A stretch of DNA of 64,000 bases from Physcomitrium patens (taxonomy: Eukaryota > Streptophyta > Bryopsida > Funariales > Funariaceae). Positions 7,769 through 17,769 of the stretch are shown here, in pieces (position 1 is the stretch's first letter; each line of letters begins with the position of its first letter). The position numbers and the translations under genes are program-made. Under the pieces are notes generated by a model. That model saw nothing but the letters and a program-made list of their open reading frames with translations. It was not told where the DNA came from and did not search any database. Where the stretch lies: positions 8,379,444-8,443,443 of the forward strand of contig NC_037269.1 in NCBI RefSeq assembly GCF_000002425.4, read 5' to 3'.

Positions 7769-8298
7769 TGTCACGGACATACATATAATTACCTATATGA
7801 ATAGATAAAAGTATGTAAAAGTAGGTTAATTGTGTAATATCTTCTAGAGAAGCTTCTTAGAAGCTTCATAGATGCTGCTTTGACTTTATAGGAGTCTATA
7901 GTTGACTTTTAGGTTAGAAACTTGGTCAACAAGTTAGCCATGTGCCACGCATGTTGGAAGCTTAAAGAACAAGCTAACTACGTGGTCCATCCATAGAAAA
8001 CTTGCCTTGCAAGCAAAGGCATGTGGCCTAGAAAGTCAACATATATTGGAGGTCTTATAGAACATCGCCACGTGGCTTCTAGTTAGATAGTATATATAGA
8101 GGCAAGAGTGAAGCCCTCTTCACTCTTGTCAACTCCTTTCTTGCTTCTAGTCTAGTTTCAAGGGTCTCTAGTTTTCTTGTATTTTGGCAATAGCCATTCC
8201 AGTTTCTTTCTTAATATACATATTTCTATTTTGTCCTATTTCTTTTTGAGAAAAGTCTCACTTACTCTTTAGCTTTCATCGAGTTCTTGTCCCTGACA
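7769..8298 (+). repeat. Element B 3' LTR
   Basis: This 530-bp LTR is identical by eye to the 5' LTR except for the adjacent pair of bases noted above. It ends TGACA and is followed by the target duplication CAAGA (8299-8303). Confidence 0.95.
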
Positions 8299-8377
8299 CA
8301 AGAACAACACCAGAAAGGTGAGCTAGAACTCCAAGAGATGTGTTGTCGAGACTGAAGAACCCTTCAGCCTCGACTCC

Positions 8378-8385
8378 TATATATA
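8378..8385 (-). promoter_or_regulatory. TATA box of element A LTR
   Basis: TATATATA lies 265-272 bp into the LTR in minus orientation, directly downstream of the heat-shock-element array. RNA would start near 8350, only about 45 bp before the B insertion. Confidence 0.6.
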
Positions 8386-8393
8386 CTACTGAA

Positions 8394-8483
8394 TAGGAAG
8401 CTTCTTGAGCTACTTCCGCTAACTAGGACGCTTCTCCAACAACTTCTACTAATTAGGAAACTTCTCGAGCAACTTCCTAGAAT
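8394..8483 (-). repeat. Three tandem 30-bp repeats in element A U3
   Basis: Units begin TAGGA at 8394, 8424 and 8454, exactly 30 bp apart. Each contains a CTTCT...ACTTC pattern, and units 1 and 3 contain GAAnnTTCnnGAG, a partial heat-shock element. Confidence 0.7.
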
Positions 8484-8489
8484 CTATCA

Positions 8490-8632
8490 GAATATTCTAG
8501 AACCTTCTAAGAATATTCTAGAACCTTATAAGAGAATCTTTAGGGAATATTCTAAGAATCTTCTAGAACCTTCTAAAAGAATCTTTAGAGAATCTTTAGA
8601 GAATATTCTAGAAGAATATTCGAAGAATCTTC
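8490..8632 (-). promoter_or_regulatory. Array of heat-shock elements in element A LTR
   Basis: The block is built from alternating GAA and TTC triplets with 2-bp spacers. Perfect four-unit sites are GAATATTCTAGAACCTTC at 8490-8507 and GAATCTTCTAGAACCTTC at 8556-8573. Three-unit or shorter sites lie at 8511-8523, 8545-8552, 8601-8613 and 8614-8632. This matches the heat-shock-factor consensus nGAAnnTTCnnGAAn. The position, about 105-255 bp upstream of the TATA box in element orientation, is right for a promoter. Heat inducibility is inferred by comparison with heat-responsive plant retrotransposons such as ONSEN. Confidence 0.8.
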
Positions 8633-8650
8633 CAATGTATGTCCATGACA

Positions 8651-10080
8651 GATTGTTGATTCAACTTTTTTTAAATAAATTTAGCCAAGTGTGTCCTTTG
8701 ATCCTCTTGTTCATGATATCAAGAATACTTCTTTTAAGTCTTGTGATATTTCTAAGTTTGAGTTTAAGAACAACCTACTTTATTTTGAAAGACGCGTATA
8801 TGTGCCAAAAAGAGAAGCACATTTACATGTTCTTCAAGCACGTCACGACTTTCTAGCAACAGGATATTTTAAACACAACAAGACTCTAGAACTAATATCT
8901 AAAGATTTTTGGTGGCCACCAATGTCGAAAGCTATAAAAGACTTTGTTCAATCATATGACATTTGTTCAAGGTCAAAAACTCCTTGGCATCAATCTTATG
9001 GACTTCTTCAACTATTATCTATTCCAAAACAACCATGGTCTTTTATTTCTATGGATTTTATTACGAATCTTTCAGTCTCAAGATTATGTGATTCTATATT
9101 TGTGATAATAGATTATTTTATTAAAATAGTACATTTTGTAACATGTACAAAATCTATTACAAGTGAAGAAACTACCAAGCTTTTCTTTGATAATATCTAT
9201 CAATATCATGGATTGCCAAAAGATATTATATCACAAAGAGGATCAATTTGTATCAAGATTTTGGAGAACTCTTTTTAAGATCCTAAAGGTGGACATAAAG
9301 CTCTCTTCAGCCTTTCATCTTTAAATTAATAGACAGAAAAAGTACGTAAACCAAGTTTTGAAGTAATACTTAAGGTATACCATCAATTATCAACAAGACA
9401 ATTGAAAAACCCTCTTGCCATTGGCAAAATTTGCTTATAATAATATGATGTATTTTTCTATGTAACAAACATCTTTTTTTACTAATTATATTTACCATCC
9501 ATGACTTGATACTTTTGACTTTTCAAAAATTGATAATCTTGTGACAAAAGGTTCAACAAATTGTTTGTTAGAGCTATATGCAATAATGAAGGTGTAATTA
9601 AAGGAAGTTCAAGAATGACAAAAGATCAATGCAAATGCCTATCAAAAGAAATAACTATAATTCAATATAGGTGACAACGTATGATTGCTTTATTGTAACA
9701 TCAAGACTACTTGTCCTTGTGATAAGTTGGACTACCACAAGTTTGGACCTTTTTTTATTTGTAGACAAATCAATCCAATTGCTTATCGATTACATCTATT
9801 GGAAGCAATGAAGATCCAAGATATCTTCCACATGTCTCTTCTTGAACCATATAAGACTATAAACATACCAAGAAGAAGACAAACTCCACCTCTTCTTATA
9901 AAAGTGGACAATAATGAAGAATTCGAAGTAGAAGAAATTCTAAACTCAAGGCGATGCCAAAATAAATTATAATATTTTATTCATTAGCATGTATATGATA
10001 TTAATAAATACATATAGGAGCTAGTAAAGAATCTTGCAAGTATACCAAAGGTGATGGAGGCTTTTTATTGATGAAACCCA
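8651..10080 (+). pseudogene. Element C integrase-chromodomain remnant of pol
   Basis: Longest open pieces are 8691-9278 and 9685-9972. The first retains the zinc-binding stretch and the start of the integrase core (RDFWWP-like, ICSRSK, MDFITNL). The second retains HLLEAMKI, SLLEPYKT and the start of the chromodomain. Between them are stops and small frameshifts (9280-9680). It cannot make an integrase. Confidence 0.88.
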
Positions 10081-10197
10081 TTTAAATGAAGATAAAGAAT
10101 AGTAGATCTTTTGCTATAAAAGAAACAAGGTCTAACAAAGTTTGTATTCTACTTTCTATTTTTTTTATATCTTCTGTATATTTGTGACGCTAAGGAG

Positions 10198-10617
10198 ATG
10201 GAGAACTAACAACCAAGACATTCAACTCAAGAGCTTTTATTTGCAAACTTACCAGATGAGATATTGTAATTATTACAACCTTTAAGATGACAAAATCGAG
10301 ATGAAGATCCTTAAGAACATGTCCTTCCTCGAATAGATGGCAAGATACAACATGTTTGATATCATGACTTTGGAAGAGACTTCCAATGTTTGGTGATTTT
10401 ATTAGAGGTAAGAACAACTCCTAACGAAGTTTCAAATATTTTATTTGAAGGAAGTTACAAAGGCCTCATTAATGACCAAATAATAGGGTGGTCTTCTTGC
10501 CCTAGTATGGGACACTATCGATGGCTGAGAGGACCTATCAACTATCTTCAAAGAAAACAAAGATCAGAGTATGTAGCAAATATAATTTACCGCATCTTGG
10601 ATTTCCTCAACATATGA
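10198..10617 (+). pseudogene. Element C copy of the accessory ORF
   Basis: This occupies the same place as the 140-codon ORF of B. The ATG and surroundings (GATGGAGAACTAACAACC) are recognisable but the frame is broken early. The C-terminal 75 codons (10390-10617) remain open and match B closely, including FEGSY, WSSCPSMGHYRWLRGP and RILDFLNI. Confidence 0.8.
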
Positions 10618-10658
10618 AGACTTCTCCTTGTAGAACTCTTTCCTAGAAGGAGAAGTAA

Positions 10659-11184
10659 TATCATGGACATACACATGTAAATCAATAATTACCTATATGA
10701 TTTAGATAAAAGTAGGTAAAAGTATATTAATTCTATAATATCTTCTATAAAAGCTTTTTAGAAGCTTTATAGATGCTACTTTGATTTTTTAGGTTAAAAA
10801 CATGGTCAATAAGTTGGCCATATGCCACACATATTGGTAGCTTGAAGAACAAGCTAACTATGTGGTCCACATGTAGAAAACTTGTCTTCTAAGCTAAAGC
10901 ATGTGTTGTGCAAAGTCAACACATATTAGAAGTCTTATAGAACATCACCATGTAGCTCCTAGTTAGATAATATATATAAAGGTAAGAGTGAAGTCTTTTT
11001 CACTCTTGTCAATTCTTTTCTTGCTTCTAGTTTAGATTTAAGAGTCTCTAGTTTTCTTGTCTTTTGGCAATAGCTATTCTAGTTTCCTTTTAATATACAT
11101 ACTATTTTATTGCTATTTTGTCATTTTTCTTTTAACATAGATTTTTCAAGTTTATGCATCTTCTTCCAATTCATATCGTTGGCT
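10659..11184 (+). repeat. Element C 3' LTR
   Basis: It begins TATCATGGACATACAC (the first G has become A) and ends near 11184 in a sequence aligned with TGTCCTTGACA of other copies. The 3' end carries the GCATCTTC type of U5 shared with element E, not the AAGTCTCACTT type of B. Confidence 0.8.
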
Positions 11185-11402
11185 TAAGTTGAAGGAGGTA
11201 AAGCATTGATCTCCTACTATTGAAGCTCCTTATTAATATCTTCTGTAAATGGTTGCTTCAAGTCTAAAGGTGAAGAAGAGCAAAGATTGACAAAAACTTT
11301 GCCAATAGTCACATCTAATAACTCTTTGGATAAATATGTCTCTATCAATTTGCTACATATAACAATATTAGTAGCTCGTTCTATTTCACTATTATATGAT
11401 TG

Positions 11403-11442
<40 letters not shown>

Positions 11443-13624
11443 ATTGCCATAGTAGTAGCTTTTATTAAGAAATCTTGATACTACAATTAATAAATCTCCA
11501 TGTGTGGTTGTTATAAAAACTTGCTATATAAAATGCAATAGTAAGTACAAGCTGAGAAAGTATTGCGAGATATTGATAGTATGACCTATTAGTAGTGTAC
11601 TAATAAAATGGGATTACCATAGCATGTTGTTGTCACATATGTATATTTAAATGATCTATTATAGATAATGGATGATGGAGCATTTGAAGATGCAATTGCA
11701 TTACCATAGCCATGGAACACCGAGGTTGTATGCATAGTGAATAGGATTACTTGTAGAGCCTAATATTTATGATATTAAGGGTTTATAGCTTATTCTTATT
11801 GGTTGTGTTGAGTTGAAGAGTGACAACAATCACTATTATTTTTCAAATTAAACATCTTATGTTTCACCTCAAATAAAGGAGTTAATCTTAGGTGTTGTTG
11901 TATTGGTAAAAAAAAAAAATCTAAGATTATAGTAAACACTTTTATAAGAAAAAGAAAATAGGCCTAATTTTTAGGCAACAATCAAATAACAAGAAGCAGC
12001 ATTGGAACAACATAAACAATTAAATTAATAAAGTTAGTAGATTTTCTTTATGAAAATATTACATCTTTGACAGAGACATTAATTTTTAAATCTATGTTAG
12101 TTTTCTAAAAGGTACTAAAACAAAATATCAAAATCATAGTGTCCAACTTTACAAGTAAAGTACAAATTGTAGCATATGTACTTAACCATTGTAGCTAAAT
12201 TATTATTATCATAGGTTCTAGAAGTTGTAGAAAAGATGATGTAAGATACTTATGGAAATTACACAAAAATGAGAAAAAAAAATTAAGTAGTATAAAGAAG
12301 CACACATTGGCCTAATACACATTGTGTATATATATATATATATATATATGGTTTACATTGAATACAATTTTCTTACTAAAAATAGAGTGCATAATTTAAT
12401 TACATAAAAATTCCACCTAATTCACAATAAGCTATTACAAAAATGCATTTATGTATGAAAGTTCTTAAAGTTCTTGATATTTGTATTCAAAATTTGAAAG
12501 TAAGACTGTCACAAATAAAATTTTGATCCCAAGTAACATTTTTTTTTTTTTTTTTTTTTTTTTTCTGTCTGAGTGCCAGTTTCAACATTGAATACATGAA
12601 ATATAAAGCAAATAGGCTCATGTTTGAAATTCAATGGGAACATTATGTGGCACATAGCTTTGGATACAATGCTTAATAACAAATTTTATTCTTTTATAAA
12701 TATTTTTTTTTAATAAATTTGTATGTTTTCCAGATTTGCCATACACTGATGACTTGTTTTTGAAATTATATTACAACCATAATGGCTCACACATGTGTTC
12801 TGAAAGATAAGGGATATTCAAAGGAGCCATTTGTGCCATAAAAGTTGATTAGAGAGGAACACATTATCACAAGATCACCTTGATTAATAATTTCTATGAT
12901 TCTTTTAAAATATATTGTTGGTTTTGAGAATGTCTTTTGGAGATTTGACCATCTTCAATTTTTACAACTTGACTTCTATTTATTTTTTAATTGCACACTT
13001 CCATATTTTTTTAAAAAATTGTACATATGTTTTACTTTAGTATGAAAATCATGATGTTGGTCTTATTCAATTTATATACTTTTGTGCACATATGCTTGTC
13101 TTGGGTTGCAAGAGATGAAGTTATGTACAGAATATGAGTTTGACATATATGTCATTTTTATGATATTGTTAATTTTCTTTGCTGTTATAGTTTTCAAAAG
13201 TTGAAAGCATATGAATTTTTAAAATTAATTCTAGATTTGTGAAATATGCAACAACTTTTTAAGTACATCATATGTAAAAAGAACTTATAAAAAAACACAA
13301 TTATAGAGTGTATAATGTTTTGTACTGGTAAGGTGGAAATTAACATGGTTAAAATTCTCAAAATTAAATTGCAACAAATTAGTTTTAAAGATCACCATTA
13401 ATGTAAGCAGGTATTTTAATGTGAATGAGGCCATAAACAGGATTGAATCAATTTCAAATATCTTAACAAAATTAGCAGTAGATTTTAAGTTGATGAAATA
13501 GTATCGTTTATCATGTGTTGAATATGTAACAACTTGGCTTTTTTAAGAATCCAAACACATTGTAATGTAAATGACAAAGTTATAACATACAAATTTACAA
13601 ATTTTAGCATTAAAAAAAAACACA

Positions 13625-13668
<44 letters not shown>

Positions 13669-13860
13669 TACACAAAGGTTGAACTAGTGCCATTAAATAC
13701 AGTAGTAAAATTAGATCATTTAAAGAAAAGTACTATTAAGTATTTTCTTAACTTTTATTTTAAGCAACTTGAAACAAATATATCAACGTGGACTGTGTGC
13801 AAATTTAAATTTACTAATTATACTATGGTAACGGATTTTGTATTGTATTACTCAAGTAGA
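11185..13860. other. AT-rich non-coding stretch with microsatellites
   Basis: I see no gene here. (TA)n runs lie at about 11405-11439, 12325-12349 and 13630-13660 (followed by CA repeats), and a 26-base T run at 12539-12564. Short ORFs here read through the microsatellites and are not credible. Base composition and the lack of LTR similarity suggest old low-copy or unrecognised repeat DNA. Confidence 0.6.
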
Positions 13861-15154
13861 GGCTGAGTAGCAGTAGAAAGTTTATAATTGTCTCATACAA
13901 CACTCTATGACTTCCAGATCGCTTTGTAGAAGTGATAAAGAACGCTTTCTAACGTTTCTACACAGAATGCGTTAGGATCGCCGCATTTAATGTCGCTGCA
14001 AATAGAAGCAACCAGATCATACTTCCAGATCGCTGTTACTTCCAAATTCAGGCACATGTTTAGGTTGGGTACTCTCACAGGAACGGAAAGTCGCGATTAG
14101 AAACTGTTCATATTGCGCAACATTAGCAATCTAGAATGTGGTGTCACACAAAGAAAGTTTGGTGGGCTATGATCAGGTCGGTATGTACGACTCCAACGAT
14201 GGAGTTTCTTCTACAACACATGAAACGACAGAATTGCTATAGAGAAAACTCCTAACCATATCCACACCATTTTGAGGCTACTTGACTCGTCCATTAAAAC
14301 GTCCTAATCTGAACTGCACAACAATTAGGAGGAGCAGTAAACCAAAAAAATGAGAGACTTACGTCTTGGTGTTTCAACTATAATTCAGTTTAAAATTTAG
14401 GTGCAGCTTTCTTGAGAGAAGCAACCCTACCACCGATTGAAAGATATAATAGATATCGCACGATTAGATACGTCGTTCAACAAATGATGGACAAACTAGA
14501 AAATCGCAACAGATCCGACCCCTGAAGATTCAGAGTCTCTTAGATCGAAATGAAACAAAACAGGTGAGGCGGTAGCGAGGCTGACTGCTGAAGGAGGAGC
14601 AGTGGTATCCAATAAATCCATCAGCAAACAAAAACACCGACACGTACAGTAACGTGGTAAAATAATGTGCGTAGTTCAAATGTTCAATACACACAGTGCT
14701 TTAATTAGTTATTCATCCAACATACCGTGGAAAGAAAAGAGAGAAAGAGTTAAAAATAAAAAAACATCTATCGAAATCGCCACCAAATGCACATGAATTC
14801 CAGTCTGATCCAAAAAAATCGAAATCACGCCACAGCTGCTGCAACAACGTCACTGTCCATAGGTTCCACAAAACGAATAGTCTCCATGTTCACGCCCATA
14901 ACATTTACCAGAAATCTACATTTACGACTTCCCATGCCAAGTGATTTAAGGTGCAGATTGTATTGAACCAATTTGATTCTAACCCAGCCACCAGCCACCT
15001 GCATTCAAGACTAAGTCGCAGCTTTTTAAGAGAGTACCAGAACACCAGCTAGGAATCAAGGCGGAATTGAAGACATAAACGAAATTAAACGAATGTTACT
15101 TTCCATAGAACTTGCATTCGTGCGCTGCTCCATCCACGTTGCGCGTGACCGTCT
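13861..15154. other. 3' flank of the CYSTM gene, no further gene seen
   Basis: Base composition is more balanced than to the left and there is no LTR similarity. The part next to 15154 should include the 3' UTR of the CYSTM gene. I found no convincing coding exon or poly(A) signal. Confidence 0.5.
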
Positions 15155-16129
15155 TTAGAAGCATGCATCAAGCAAACAACAACAGCACAAAGCTGCAAGA
15201 CTGCACACAGCATCACAGGATTTAATCAGCGCTCGCCAACCACAGAATCACCAAAACATGAATAATGACCTACTCAGTGTGACAACGCTTTCTCCAGCCC
15301 ACACGTGAACAGTTGCTGACAGTCCCCTCATTCATTACAGTACATGCGTGATGCACTAATAGTCCATGCCGTGTATCTCGCTGTTGGTGACGACACTAAA
15401 ACTCGAAATAGACAAATTACAAATTAGACCTAAAATTAGGGGAGAAGTTGGCTGCAAAAAAAAACTTACAATGCTTCACAGAATGATGGACTCTTATTCT
15501 GTTGCTGCTGAGGATACCCTTGTTGCGGATACCCTTGTTGAGGGTATCCTTGAGGTGGGTAGCTACCCTGCTGAGGGTATCCTTGCGGTGGGTAACCCTG
15601 AGGTGGATAACCCTGAGGCGGATAACCTTGAGGAGCTGCACCATCATCCCAAAATCACCGCTCCATCAAACCAAATCGAAAGCAGTTCACATGCATACCA
15701 AAATAAACAGACGATGGATGAACAAATCCCAAATCTAAAAGCACAGCTACTGTTGTTATAAGTCTAAATCTAAGGCCCAAATCACCACCCAGAGAGAGTT
15801 CCTACGATGTGGCTGGACATCAATATCCATCAAGTGTCGTTTTTTTTGCTAAAAAGGCAGGCGTGGGTAGGGCTCTCCAAAACACCCGAAATCAAATATT
15901 CTCCTAGAGGAGATCTTTTGCCGTTAAACTTTTTAAGTGGAAACTGTCAAATCCAGGTCTGCATGCGGGGAGGGAAAAGTCCTTCGCACTCTTTGTTGTT
16001 TGATATTGCACTTCTATTCGAAACCACAATGCTTGTTTGCACAGCAAGAAGCAAAGAGCATGGTGGTAAAACCGTACCGAATTGCGGAGGAGGTGCTCCC
16101 ACAGGTGGACCCTGATTGTAATAACTCAT
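15155..16129 (-). CDS. Small CYSTM-family protein with PQGYP repeats (three exons)
   Basis: Spliced by hand: exon 1 16129-16078 ([17 protein letters not shown]), exon 2 15635-15470 (PQGYP/PQQGYP repeats), exon 3 15200-15155 ([14 protein letters not shown] then TAA). Donors are GTACGG and GTAAGT, and acceptors are GTGCAG and GTGCAG. Phases join cleanly to 264 nt, giving 87 residues. The Met-Ser-Tyr-Tyr-Asn start, central Pro/Gln/Gly/Tyr repeats and C-terminal CCCC membrane module are diagnostic of plant cysteine-rich transmembrane module (CYSTM) proteins. These are short tail-anchored proteins linked to stress tolerance and, in Arabidopsis WIH proteins, to sporogenesis. The Cys-rich segment would sit in or at the plasma membrane, with the repeats cytosolic. 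The precise physiological role here is unknown. Confidence 0.9.
15201..15469 (-). other. Intron 2 of the CYSTM gene
   Basis: 269 bp. The donor GTAAGTTTTT and acceptor TGTGTGCAG are read on the minus strand. It splits a Phe codon (TT then T), leaving the conserved LAALCCCC in the last exon. Confidence 0.85.
15636..16077 (-). other. Intron 1 of the CYSTM gene
   Basis: 442 bp. The donor is GTACGGTTTT and the acceptor GATGGTGCAG on the minus strand. It interrupts an Ala codon (G then CT) before the first PQGYP repeat. Confidence 0.8.
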
Positions 16130-16720
16130 CTTTCACGAAATTCTGCACCCGAACAAACCACACATCAGACAAAGGAACACACTCTATAATCTAACATAAC
16201 GCTCAAGAACACGCGCACACACAACCCGATGCAACATGAAATGCAGCCCCGTGACAAAGACAAGCTCTCATGCAGTAGCCAAGACACCAACCATACCCAC
16301 AACCCCAAGCAAAAATTCCCACGCTCAGTAACCTCCACCCGGAATTAAAACCCAACAAAAACTTTAATCATGCACACACTGAATCGCATGCAACAACCTT
16401 AGAATCACCCTTCTCTCCTCGCACGATCTTGGGCGAAAAGGAGACAGTACACGTACGAAAGACTAACACAACACCCCACCAAACCCAAACAAACGAAAGA
16501 TCCAGACAAAATCCAACCCTGTCCATCACAGACCCCACCTCAACAAAGGATACGCACCTGATCAAAATTAGCGTAATCTAAACCTCACCCAACCACCCAC
16601 CCGATCTGGGGAATGGATGCAGGCGGTTTGACAAACTCGGGATCTTCACACACACACACACACACAGCAACAACTGCAGCACCGCAAAGAGCTTGAGAAA
16701 GGACAGAAATAATCAGAGCG
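16130..16720 (-). promoter_or_regulatory. 5' UTR with intron and proximal promoter of the CYSTM gene
   Basis: Upstream of the ATG an acceptor (GGTGCAG, exon resuming at 16142) and a donor (CAG then GTGCGTATCC, exon ending at 16558) define a probable 415-bp 5' UTR intron (16143-16557). The first UTR exon would lie right of 16558 and includes a (GT)n run at about 16647-16666 on the transcript strand. Leader introns of this kind often boost expression in plants. The transcription start is not resolved. Confidence 0.55.
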
Positions 16721-17769
16721 AGAGCGCAAACTGAATGGGTCCTCATCCACGCCATGACATTCCAGCCATGGGTTGCCAGCGTCGGTCTCAGGTCCCCGAT
16801 CTCGACCCCCCCAAGATTGGCTAGATCCGGCCGCTGCCGGCGCTAAGCCAATCGGGTGCCGGGAATGAGGTGCTAATTCCGGGAAGGCCAATCTCACTGG
16901 GGGGTGGGAAGCAGCACGGTGGATTGGGTGTGAATAGGACCCATCGATTGCCTGGATGCTTGCAGGGGGAAGTTACCCACCCGGCCCTTAATTTAGACCC
17001 CGGGTCCCGCGACGTGGTTGTCGGCGATAGATACGCTTCCGTTGAAGAAGCGACAGCGGGGCATAATGAAGAAGGGGCCCGCGTCGGGACCCCCGTATTT
17101 TAACTATTTATGGAGTCCCGGGGTAGCTGCGGGAATATTGTTTTGTTCCCTTCCCCTTCATCGTGATGACCGTCTTTTTGCTTTCTCTTTACTTTTAATT
17201 TTACTTTTTTGGGTTGGTGCCCGTAACCCGTGTGGAGATGTGTTTTGGATGTTGTCTTGTGGGAATGTTTGGTGTTGTTTTTTTTGGGGGGGGGGGACTC
17301 GTGGGACCAAAAATCAAAATGGGTTTGGGAAAAATGACTAGGTTGGTGAAATACCTCATTGATTATTGTAGTCCTTATTCTATTTATAAAATAAGATAAA
17401 AACCTCAGTGTGGCATCCCAGTTCGTCAAAGTTTATGAACTGGATCAAACTACCCCCTCGGAGAGAATCTTTCCCACTTTGTTTTTCCTGTTTTGTTTGA
17501 TTCACACAGCTTTATGATGAGTATGGCTAAATTTGTGTTCCTAGAAGGCATTGTTATATGATGCTATTAAGATTGAGCCCAGGCGATTGCAGTGTAGGTG
17601 GAACTTGGGCGAGGCTGAGAAGAATGGCCTTTAAACAGAAGCCATTGCAGACACACCAGTGTGACTTGATCCACCTATTTTTTGATGTCAAGGAAGTAAT
17701 TTGTTTTTTAATTTGTTACTCTGTGAAAGTAGATTATAGTGATCAATGATTACAGTTTTTTGGGATTTA
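16721..17769. other. GC-richer low-copy region upstream of the CYSTM gene
   Basis: Several CCAAT or ATTGG motifs lie at about 16810-16892, upstream of the CYSTM promoter. A T-run then G-run occupies about 17277-17296. Open frames here overlap in several phases without recognisable domains, so I call no gene. The region right of 17430 becomes AT-rich. Confidence 0.45.

Larger units (their letters stand above)
1966..8298 (+). mobile_element. Element B: young, structurally complete chromovirus (Ty3/gypsy) LTR retrotransposon
   Basis: Both ends are TGTCA/TGACA and both LTRs are 530 bp (1966-2495 and 7769-8298). Only two adjacent differences were found between them by eye (GACACTG versus GATGCTG). 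CAAGA flanks both sides. The order is LTR, leader, gag, protease, reverse transcriptase, RNase H, integrase, chromodomain, an accessory ORF, polypurine tract, LTR. Total length is 6333 bp. The integrase-then-chromodomain order places it among chromoviruses. The only clear lesion is an in-frame TAA at 4159-4161. It inserted into the transcribed part of element A's 5' LTR. Confidence 0.95.
1..8650 (-). mobile_element. Element A: Ty3/gypsy LTR retrotransposon, left end outside window, split by element B
   Basis: Read on the minus strand, the order is 5' LTR (starting TGTCATGGACATACATTGG at 8650), then after the B insertion the LTR end at 1872, a primer binding site at 1853-1864, gag (1584-583), and the start of protease-pol running off position 1. 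The LTR is 94 bp (1872-1965) plus 347 bp (8304-8650), about 441 bp without B. A lies inside older element C, whose pol sequence resumes at 8651. The 3' LTR and most of pol are out of view. Gag and protease are open and only modestly diverged from B, so A looks young. The nesting order is C, then A, then B. Confidence 0.85.
8299..8650 (-). repeat. Element A 5' LTR, U3 and R part with heat-shock promoter
   Basis: In minus orientation this is the start of A's LTR (TGTCATGGAC at 8650). It holds the heat-shock-element array (about 8490-8632), three tandem 30-bp units (about 8394-8483) and a TATA box (8378-8385). It is interrupted at 8304 by B and resumes at 1965. The right edge adjoins element C pol sequence at 8651. 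Confidence 0.85.
8651..11184 (+). mobile_element. Element C: decayed chromovirus, 5' part displaced by element A
   Basis: This sequence is collinear with element B from about 5763 to its 3' end: integrase, GPF module, degenerate chromodomain, accessory ORF and 3' LTR. Many C-to-T and G-to-A changes introduce stops. The missing left part should lie beyond the window on the far side of element A. Confidence 0.88.

Noticed and set aside
11217..11478. Small frames on both strands through a (TA)n tract
   Set aside because: The YIYIYI runs are translations of a microsatellite and no flanking coding signal exists.
15366..15761. 131-codon plus-strand frame with [19 protein letters not shown] repeats
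   Set aside because: It is the opposite-strand shadow of the PQGYP repeats in CYSTM exon 2 and contains splice-site sequence.
16646..17429. Several overlapping frames on both strands upstream of the CYSTM gene
   Set aside because: All overlap each other in GC-rich promoter DNA, have no recognisable motifs and no splice-consistent extension.
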